11,311 nt of DNA from Acidobacteriota bacterium (GTDB lineage Bacteria; Acidobacteriota; Terriglobia; 20CM-2-55-15): NCBI GenBank assembly GCA_003223895.1, contig QHXD01000264.1, positions 3,467 to 14,777 on the forward strand, read 5' to 3'. Below, one piece after another: positions 6,349 through 11,311 of this stretch; the stretch's first letter is position 1, and the number at the start of each line of letters is the position of its first letter. The translations under genes were made by a program, and so were the position numbers. The notes under the pieces are model-generated. The model saw only the letters and a list, made by a program, of their open reading frames with translations, searched no databases and had not been told where the DNA came from.

Positions 6349-7742
6349 CTAATTTCCGTCAGTTGTCGCTTTCGGTGCCTTCGCCTTGCGCTCCGCGAGA
6401 AGCGCTCTATATTCCTCGTCGCTCAGATAAACGACGTTGATCCAGGCATGCGCCATTTCATCGACCTGCGGTCGCCGTAGCCCACCCACTGATCCGGATC
6501 GGGGTTGTTCTTATTCGCCGTCGTATTGTCGTACCATGCGCTCACGTGGATCATCGTACCCTTCGGGAACACCGGCGCCGAGTCGTCAGCAAAGATATAG
6601 TTCGTCATCCAGTTGAAATTGAAGTTGCCGACATAGCTGACGATCTGCGAACTGCCGTCCGGCAGAATCGCTTCGACCTGCATCGACTTCCCGCGCAGGT
6701 GGAAATGGGGCTGGAAGTTTTCGAGAACTGCGTTCTCCTTCAGCACGGTAAAGCCTTCGGTCTGTGACAATGAGTTCGGCGGGATATCGAGGTTCCGGGT
6801 GCCCCTGAGTCCGGTGAACGCAACCAGGTAACTCCGTTTCTTCGGCTCCTCACCTTTCTTGTAAAGCCAGATGCCGACTTCAGAACCCGCTGTGATTTCC
6901 TCGCCGACGGCGTGAATGTGCTGGTCCCACGAAATCTTCTCTCCAGGCAGGATCAACTTTCCTGTGTCCGGGCGGAACAGGTCGTAACCCTTACCGATTG
7001 CCCATTCCATCAACTGCGGCCGGCGGTTGACGAGGTCGTCGCCATCGCGGAAGCGATCGGGGCCATTCGCGGTTCCCTTGTTGACGGCATCGGGATCGTT
7101 GTTCAGCACCAGATACGCAATCGAATGATGAATGATCTTCCGGCCTTTCAGGTTTGTCGGACGAATCTCCACCATTTTTGCCCAGCGTGGCTCAGTGAGC
7201 GGGATGTCGGACATGGGCCGGTACCACACGGCCTGGTGCTGCGCCGGCATCGTGTACTCCGTGGACCGGATGACGAGGTCGGGCGGCCCGTAGCCGTCCC
7301 TCACGCCTTTCCACTCGTTATCGGTAACCAGTGGCTTGGGTGCCGGCATATCCTTCGGATCGCCCTGCACCGCGCCGCCGTCAACCCAGCGGACTATGGT
7401 GTTCACCTGTTCGTCGGTCAGTGACATATCGTTCTTGAACTGCTGCACGCCGACGCTGCGGTCGATGTGCCACGGCGGCATTTGCCGCGTGATCACGCGC
7501 TCGCGGATCGACTTCGCCCATGGCCGAACCTCCTGATAGCTGATGAGCGACATCGGCGCGATCGAATTCGGCTGATGGCACTCCTGGCATTTCACCTGAA
7601 GAATGGGCGCGACATCTTTAGAGAACGTCACCTGCGGTGGAGCGGCCGCCTCGGCCGCCATTACGAACAGCGACAGCACCACAATCAAAGCCAACACGCT
7701 GACTCGAAGTGCCCGCCACCCCTCGAACGTGGGATTCGTCAT
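6349..7742 (-). CDS. Cytochrome c / copper monooxygenase-like (PHM-fold) fusion protein 1, frameshifted near its 3' end
   Basis: An exported redox protein: signal peptide at about 15-34, a c-type haem site CQECH (52-56) in a short cytochrome domain that includes MPPW (88-91), then a PHM-like copper domain. Probable CuH ligands are H205-H206 (IIHHS) and a histidine of WDQHIHAVG (275-277); CuM ligands are H346 and H348 (QPHFHLRGKSM). PHM-type enzymes hydroxylate C-H bonds using copper and an electron donor; here the attached haem may be that donor (inference). The uninterrupted frame ends at 6423 with an unrelated tail (RSMKWRMPGSTSFI, residues 426-439). Losing one base near 6463-6470 explains this: the next frame reads VDEMAHAWINVVYLSDEEY and runs to TAG at 6351-6349, matching the paralogue's WEEMMQPFF ending. 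The ATG at 7742 has AAAGGAG before it, and a perfect TATAAT lies upstream. Substrate unknown. Confidence 0.85.
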
Positions 7743-7776
7743 GACCGGCTCCTTTCGCCTATTTATAAGTGTCCTC

Positions 7777-7782
7777 ATTATA
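7777..7782 (-). promoter_or_regulatory. Consensus -10 box upstream of haem/copper protein 1
   Basis: A perfect TATAAT reads on the minus strand at 7782-7777. No good -35 box is visible at 16-18 bases (TATGTG is the 17-base candidate) and there is no extended TG motif. A start near 7770 would give a leader of about 28 bases. The -10 overlaps an in-frame ATG at 7778, which argues that 7742 is the true start. Confidence 0.45.
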
Positions 7783-7843
7783 AACTCCCCGGATCAAACC
7801 ACATACATAAACCGTGCATCGCCGAAACCCGCGCCTGTATTCG

Positions 7844-7895
7844 GCCGCTCCGCAGCTAGCCAGGACCCACTGCCCGGTCTCTCCGAGCATCGAGA
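7844..7895. repeat. 52-bp direct repeat, copy 1
   Basis: GCCGCTCCG, then GCTAGCCAGGACCCACTGCC, then the run up to CATCGAGA, are repeated exactly 128 bases later at 7972-8023. I count 50 of 52 identical positions (differences at 7854 and 7885). It lies in the spacer between two genes and encodes nothing recognisable. Confidence 0.85.
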
Positions 7896-7931
7896 GGACT
7901 CTTTCGCCCCTCCGGGGCTGAGATCGTGTCG

Positions 7932-7959
7932 AAAGAAAACCCCGGGCTCGCGCCCGGGG
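7932..7959 (-). terminator. Rho-independent terminator after haem/copper protein 2
   Basis: On the minus strand CCCCGGGC, a GCGA tetraloop (GNRA type) and GCCCGGGG form a perfect 8-bp stem (7959-7940), followed at once by TTTTCTTT (7940-7932 side). It is 75 bases after the stop of the gene at 8035-9393 and lies between the two direct-repeat copies. It should separate that unit from the next minus-strand gene. Confidence 0.7.
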
Positions 7960-7971
7960 CTACACTCTGCC

Positions 7972-8023
7972 GCCGCTCCGCGGCTAGCCAGGACCCACTG
8001 CCCGGTCTCTCCCAGCATCGAGA
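7972..8023. repeat. 52-bp direct repeat, copy 2
   Basis: Second copy of the repeat at 7844-7895, ending 11 bases short of the stop codon of the gene at 8035. The unit between the copies also holds small self-complementary stretches (CCCC/GGGG near 7907-7917, and CTTTCG 7901-7906 with CGAAAG 7930-7935). It resembles extragenic palindromic repeats common in soil bacteria. Confidence 0.85.
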
Positions 8024-8034
8024 CCCGGTATCGA

Positions 8035-9393
8035 TCACTCAGCGCCGCTCGGTATCGGGCCGCGCCGCTTCAGAAGTTTTTGCGGATCGACTTTCTTGTT
8101 TACGACAATGCCGAAGAAAGGCTGCATCATTTCTTCCCACGTCTGATTTCCGTAGTACACCGTTCTATTCGGATCGGGGTTGAACTTATTGTTTGCTGAA
8201 TTATCGAAGTGGGCGGTGGCGACAAACCTGGTTCCTTTGGGCACTTTGATCGGCGCGGCCAGTTCATAACCGAGCTGCCAATTAAAGTCATAACGCGGTA
8301 CGTTCAGTATGATCTCTTTCCGCCCGTCCGGATATTCCAACCGATACGTCATGTCTTTGCCGCGGACATGCATGTGGGGACTGAACCAGACCAATTCTGC
8401 GTCTTCTTCGAATGTTGCCTCCGCGGGAGGACTTTCCCAATTCCCCGTATTTGGCGGGATGGCAAAGCTATCCGCGTCATTCGGAGCCGAGATCGCGTAA
8501 CTGATGTAACGATACTTCGGTTCTTTCCTGGCGAGAACGAAACCGACCTGCGGGTGGTCGACGACCTCCTTGCCGTTTGGTGTGTAATGAACCTGGATAT
8601 CGAGGTCCACGTTGGCGGGTATCAACTTTCCCGCCTCGAAGAGGCTGTAATCGGGAAACTGCATCCCCGGCACATAACTCGCCTCGATCGCCATCCCCGT
8701 AGGGAGTAGCGCAAGTTGCTGTTGCGGCTGAGACGGCCTGAACCGCGGCAGCTCGTTTCCGCTCTCGTCGCGATTCTTGTCGGTCCACCGCGGGACGTAA
8801 TAGCGGCTTTCGGCGGTGTGGGGCCTGAACAGAACACCGATATGATGCGTGACTGCGACGTTATCAGGGCGGACGAGAATCGCCGTCACCCAGGTATCCT
8901 CCTTGAACGGATTCGGAATGGTGATGTTTGTCCACTCCACGAGCCCACTCGCGGGAACATTAAACGGCGGTATGTCCACGATGACATCGGGTTGGATCTG
9001 CCAGTTATTGCCCGGCCATTGAACCGGCGCCGGAGCATCCTCCGGCTTTCCTTCCGGCGCGCCCGCGTCCGCCCACTTCACGATGGTTTCGATATCGCTT
9101 TGCTTCAGGGAGCGGTCGTTGGAGAAGTGACCATATTGCGGGTCCGCAAACCACGGCGGCATCTTTCTGGTCACGACCGCTGCTTTCATCGCCTTGGCCC
9201 AGGGACGAACGCTGGAGTATGTCAGAAAGGACATCGGTGCGATCTGACCCGGGCGGTGGCAGTTCTGGCAATTCTTCTGAAGAATCGGCAGGACGTCCTT
9301 GTAGAAGTTCGCCTGCGATTCCGCAGCCGTCATTTCCCAGACAATCATTAGAGAAAAGAAAATGGCACCTGATATGGTGGCTCCGAACCGCAT
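8035..9393 (-). CDS. Cytochrome c / copper monooxygenase-like (PHM-fold) fusion protein 2
   Basis: A 452-residue paralogue of the protein at 6349-7742, intact. Signal peptide at 1-23; haem site CQNCH (42-46); the shared IAPMSFLTYSSVRPWAKA block (51-68) and MPPWF (78-82) complete the cytochrome part. The copper domain carries the full expected ligand set: H183-H184 (VTHHIG), H269 (QVHYTPNG), H340 and H342 (SPHMHVRGKDM) and Met422 in WEEMM, equivalent to the DEM methionine of PHM. It probably acts in the periplasm as an ascorbate-independent, haem-fed copper oxygenase or a copper-binding redox protein; this is inference. The start at 9393 has GGGGAGAA just upstream. It follows the STN-domain gene by 27 bases and is probably co-transcribed with it. 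A strong terminator lies 75 bases after the stop. Confidence 0.9.
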   Translation of the reverse strand: MRFGATISGAIFFSLMIVWEMTAAESQANFYKDVLPILQKNCQNCHRPGQIAPMSFLTYSSVRPWAKAMKAAVVTRKMPPWFADPQYGHFSNDRSLKQSDIETIVKWADAGAPEGKPEDAPAPVQWPGNNWQIQPDVIVDIPPFNVPASGLVEWTNITIPNPFKEDTWVTAILVRPDNVAVTHHIGVLFRPHTAESRYYVPRWTDKNRDESGNELPRFRPSQPQQQLALLPTGMAIEASYVPGMQFPDYSLFEAGKLIPANVDLDIQVHYTPNGKEVVDHPQVGFVLARKEPKYRYISYAISAPNDADSFAIPPNTGNWESPPAEATFEEDAELVWFSPHMHVRGKDMTYRLEYPDGRKEIILNVPRYDFNWQLGYELAAPIKVPKGTRFVATAHFDNSANNKFNPDPNRTVYYGNQTWEEMMQPFFGIVVNKKVDPQKLLKRRGPIPSGAE

Positions 9394-9420
9394 GTGTTTT
9401 TCTCCCCTGGTAAATTGGAC

Positions 9421-10056
9421 TTAATTATAGATCGAGACAGGCCTAAACAAACTGTTCTGAGCGGGCCCATTCGGCGTTCCAGCGGGAGGAGTGGGTAGAC
9501 GCCGTGCAGGCGCAAAGAATGGGAGCGGTTGTGTTTCGCCTGGGACTGGTGGAAGGTGGATGAACGCGTTGCCACCGGAGTTCAGTATTGGGCCAAACGG
9601 CGTCCAAATTTCAGGAGGAGGCAGAGGCGGCACCACCGGCCGTGGCGGTTCGGGAAGTTCCTCTTCAGAGGGCTCACTGGTACCTTGCGGCGCGTCATTG
9701 TAAACCGGAGCGGGCTCCGCGGCTGCTTCGGTTTGCGAAGCCGCGGTAACGACAATTCCTTGTCCTTCGATGAAAACGTAATCCAATTGCAGTTTCTCGA
9801 AGATCTTTCGGACGGCCTCGTTCACACCAAGGCCCGAAAAATTGATGCTTACGGGCCGATTTGCCAATTCCGGCGGAATGCTGGACTGCATTCCTGTGGT
9901 CTGATCCCAAAGCTGAAGCAGGCGGCCTACCGTAGTCTCCTGCGCATTGATGGAGACTGTCTGGTCGAACTTCACCTCTTGCGGTCCTGGTCCGGCAGCA
10001 AAAGCAGCTGCCACGACGAGTAGGGCCAAAATGAGAGACGCCAGCCATTGCCTCAT
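9421..10056 (-). CDS. Secreted STN (secretin/TonB short N-terminal)-domain protein with Pro-rich tail
   Basis: A 211-residue exported protein. Residues 1-21 are a signal peptide (MRQWLASLILALLVVAAAFA). Residues about 33-104 look like an STN domain: VSINAQETTVGRLLQLWDQT, then RPVSINFSGLGVNEAVRKIF and LDYVFIEGQGIVV. STN domains normally sit at the N-terminus of secretins or FecA-type receptors and contact partners in the periplasm. Here the domain stands alone, followed by about 100 residues rich in proline and acidic residues (EEELPEPPRPVVPPLPPP) without a barrel. It may be an adaptor or a degenerate relic. The start at 10056 has GAGG nine bases upstream. A -10-like TAAAAT (minus, around 10084-10089) lies about 28 bases upstream, without a clear -35. 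The haem/copper gene follows 27 bases later, hinting at a shared envelope role. Confidence 0.8.
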   Translation of the reverse strand: MRQWLASLILALLVVAAAFAAGPGPQEVKFDQTVSINAQETTVGRLLQLWDQTTGMQSSIPPELANRPVSINFSGLGVNEAVRKIFEKLQLDYVFIEGQGIVVTAASQTEAAAEPAPVYNDAPQGTSEPSEEELPEPPRPVVPPLPPPEIWTPFGPILNSGGNAFIHLPPVPGETQPLPFFAPARRLPTPPAGTPNGPAQNSLFRPVSIYN

Positions 10057-10120
10057 TGGTTTTGCCTCGATCCTGTTAATTCCATTTTAACCCGTAAAGG
10101 CCGCTTGAGACTAACCCATG

Positions 10121-10465
10121 ACTGTAGCGGCGGTCTATGACCGCCGGTATTTCGTTGATTCCCCGAAAAACCGGCACTCATAAGAAGGTGTGAATGAATT
10201 GCAGGAAAGGGTGTTCCCCTCCTCGGAGAGGAGGGGTGGCTGCGCCCTCAAGAAGATGCTGCGAAGCCTCCTTATGAAGGCGCAGACGGGGTGGTCATTC
10301 CCGGATAACGTTACAAGGTCAACATTTTCCATAATGACCACCCCGTCTCCGCCGCTTCGGAGGCTTCGCGCCTTTTTATTACTGGCGCAGCCACCCCTCC
10401 TGTTCCAGGAGGGGAACACCCTGTCCTGGCAATTCATTCACACCTTCATGAAGCGCCGCGACAGT
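10121..10465. repeat. MITE-like palindromic repeat element, copy 2
   Basis: A long imperfect palindrome. The outer arms 10184-10246 and 10384-10447 are near-perfect inverse complements (GAAGGTGTGAATGAATTGC ... GGTGGCTGCGCC), and each arm holds its own perfect 9-bp hairpin (10216-10236 and 10394-10414). Inside these, GCGAAGCCTCC (10261-10271) pairs with 10359-10369, and GACGGGGTGGTCATT (10285-10299) pairs with 10333-10347. Ends 10121-10133 (ACTGTAGCGGCGG) and 10453-10465 (reverse: ACTGTCGCGGCGC) match at 11 of 13. No coding capacity for a transposase is visible, and no clear target duplication. Order and orientation match the element at 468-743. A T-run (10373-10377) follows the inner stem. 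Confidence 0.75.
10128..10174. repeat. Two small hairpins at the left end of repeat copy 2
   Basis: CGGCGGTC (10128-10135) and GACCGCCG (10139-10146) form a perfect 8-bp stem with a 3-base loop. CCGGTATTTCG (10144-10154) pairs with CGAAAAACCGG (10164-10174), 10 of 11. The stretch between the terminal ACTGTAGCGGCGG and the GAAGGTG arm is about 50 bases here but only a few bases at the other element ends, so this looks like a small insertion. Confidence 0.5.
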
Positions 10466-10552
10466 AACAGCCAAACGCTCGATTCAATCAAATTGAGCGC
10501 GGATAAGTTGCGACGGAACGGCTATTCTATTCGTGAGGGAGAGAAAGTACGG
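10466..10552 (+). other. Leader between repeat copy 2 and the MOSC gene
   Basis: No gene is seen here. GAGGGAGAG (10535-10543) is the ribosome site for the GTG at 10553. TTGAGC and TATTCT occur (10493, 10523) but at 24 bases apart they do not make a standard promoter. Confidence 0.5.
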
Positions 10553-11203
10553 GTGAAGATCGTATCGGTAAACGTGGGTCTGCCGCGTGAATTCGAGTTC
10601 AACAACAACACATTCATGACCGGTATCTTCAAGGCGCCGGCTATCGGGCGAGTTCGCGTGAGAACTATGAACCTGGAGGGCGATCGGCAGGCGGACCTCT
10701 CAGTTCATGGCGGCGTCGACAAAGCGGTTTACGCGTATCCCTCCGAACATTACGGCTTCTGGAAGGACGCCTACCCGTGGCTGGAGATGCCATGGGGGAT
10801 GCTGGGAGAGAACATCACGACGGAGGGTATGGACGAACACGTTATCAATATTGGAGACCAGTTTCGCTTCGGGTCTTCGATCCTGATGGTGAAGCAGCCG
10901 CGCATGCCATGTCAGAAGCTTGCTGCCAAATTCGGTGGCGCAGATGTGGGCAAGCGAATGATAGCCGGCCGGCGGAATGGATTTTATTTGTCGGTGGTTC
11001 AGGAGGGTGAAGTCGTCGCTGGAGATTCCATAGAGCTGGTTCATCGCTCCGAGAACAGTATCAAAGTCAGCGACGTTGTCCTGCTTCACACTGCGGAGAA
11101 GGCAAATCGCGCTCTTCTACACCGCGCCATCGAAACAGATGCCCTGCCGGAGTCCTGGAGGGCGCACTTTGCGAAGAAGCTTGCGGCCCTGGGGAAGGCC
11201 TGA
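10553..11203 (+). CDS. MOSC-domain protein, YiiM-like
   Basis: A 216-residue cytoplasmic protein close in length to E. coli YiiM (about 224). MOSC domains carry the molybdenum cofactor, and YiiM/YcbX-type members reduce N-hydroxylated compounds such as 6-hydroxylaminopurine. Visible family features: KIVSVNVGLPREFEF start, DLSVHGGVDKAVYAYPSEHY (48-67), GENIT (85-89), the presumed cofactor-binding Cys120 in RMPCQKL, RNGFYLSVVQEG (141-152), and a C-terminal helical part (167-216) matching the YiiM 3-alpha domain. The open frame extends upstream to 10190, but that part reads through the repeat element; the GTG at 10553 is preferred because of the family N-terminus and the GAGGGAGAG ribosome site nine bases before it. 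It is a single-gene unit, not obviously linked to the genes to its left. Identification is firm; the natural substrate is inferred. Confidence 0.88.
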   Translation: MKIVSVNVGLPREFEFNNNTFMTGIFKAPAIGRVRVRTMNLEGDRQADLSVHGGVDKAVYAYPSEHYGFWKDAYPWLEMPWGMLGENITTEGMDEHVINIGDQFRFGSSILMVKQPRMPCQKLAAKFGGADVGKRMIAGRRNGFYLSVVQEGEVVAGDSIELVHRSENSIKVSDVVLLHTAEKANRALLHRAIETDALPESWRAHFAKKLAALGKA

Positions 11204-11215
11204 GACGGCTTGGCG

Positions 11216-11311
11216 TCAATTCACCGGCGAGAATTTCTGTATCCGCCGGCCCGAACCGACTTCGCCGGTGTAGAGATTGCCCTTGGAATCCATGGTCGCG
11301 ACATGGACGAG
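11216..11311 (-). CDS. NHL-repeat protein, C-terminal fragment (runs out of the window)
   Basis: The last 31 codons and stop of a minus-strand gene, below the length at which most gene callers report. The frame reads LVHVATMDSKGNLYTGEVGS, then GRRIQKFSPVN and TGA at 11218-11216. MDSKGNLYTGEV..GRRIQKF is a typical final NHL beta-propeller blade, as seen in peptidyl-alpha-hydroxyglycine alpha-amidating lyase (PAL)-like and related secreted proteins. It converges with the MOSC gene, with 12 bases between the stops. The exact family cannot be decided from this piece. Confidence 0.7.
   Translation of the reverse strand, partial: LVHVATMDSKGNLYTGEVGSGRRIQKFSPVN

Noticed and set aside
7743..7778. 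Longer start of haem/copper protein 1 at 7778
   Set aside because: It overlaps the TATAAT box, and the strong ribosome site favours 7742.
7844..8023. CRISPR array
   Set aside because: There are only two repeat units, the unit is 52 bp with a 76-base spacer that itself contains repeats and a terminator, and no cas genes are present.
8716..9351. A 211-codon open frame on the plus strand
   Set aside because: It is antisense to the intact haem/copper gene, which has clear haem and copper motifs; this frame has none.
10190..10552. Upstream extension of the MOSC protein by 121 codons
   Set aside because: Most of it translates the palindromic repeat; known MOSC proteins begin with the KIVSVNVG-type strand right after the GTG at 10553.

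Overview
The window looks like chromosomal DNA from a soil-type Acidobacteriota bacterium. This is an inference from gene content: the tail of a large TonB-dependent (Oar-like) outer-membrane receptor, a secreted carboxypeptidase-regulatory-like/TPR protein, exported cupins, an Abhydrolase_10 secreted hydrolase, and two paralogous proteins that join a c-type haem domain to a copper monooxygenase-like fold. No rRNA, tRNA, CRISPR array, transposase or phage gene was seen.

Layout. 1-460 (+) is the 3' end of the TonB receptor, broken by an apparent one-base deletion. About 468-743 is a hairpin-rich repeat element that also looks like the receptor's terminator. 761-2960 (+) holds four genes: TPR protein, exported cupin, small unknown protein, second exported cupin. 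They meet head-on, 3 bp apart, with 2964-5003 (-), a large exported alpha/beta hydrolase with its own promoter. 5114-7742 (-) is a second minus-strand unit: haem/copper protein 1 (second apparent one-base deletion near its 3' end), a secreted beta-sandwich protein of unknown function coupled to it, and a small gamma-glutamylcyclotransferase-like protein. 7844-8023 is a spacer with a 52-bp direct repeat around a strong terminator. 8035-10056 (-) is a third unit: a secreted STN-domain protein followed by haem/copper protein 2. About 10121-10465 is a second copy of the 468-743 element. 10553-11203 (+) is a YiiM-like MOSC protein, and 11216-11311 (-) is the tail of an NHL-repeat protein that continues outside the window.

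How it may work together. Most products carry export signals, so the locus is mostly periplasmic or extracytoplasmic. The two haem/copper proteins combine a CxxCH haem site with the HH...H...HxH...M ligand set of peptidylglycine alpha-hydroxylating monooxygenase (PHM), which suggests a redox enzyme in which the haem may supply electrons to copper. Their substrates cannot be read from sequence. The nearby NHL-repeat tail resembles the other half-reaction enzyme of peptide amidation (PAL), but only 31 residues are visible.

The points most worth a second look are the two single-base frameshifts (one removes the predicted CuM methionine), the haem-PHM fusions with their conserved neighbours, and the two copies of a MITE-like element bracketing 744-10120. 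I found no convincing evidence of a wholly new system.
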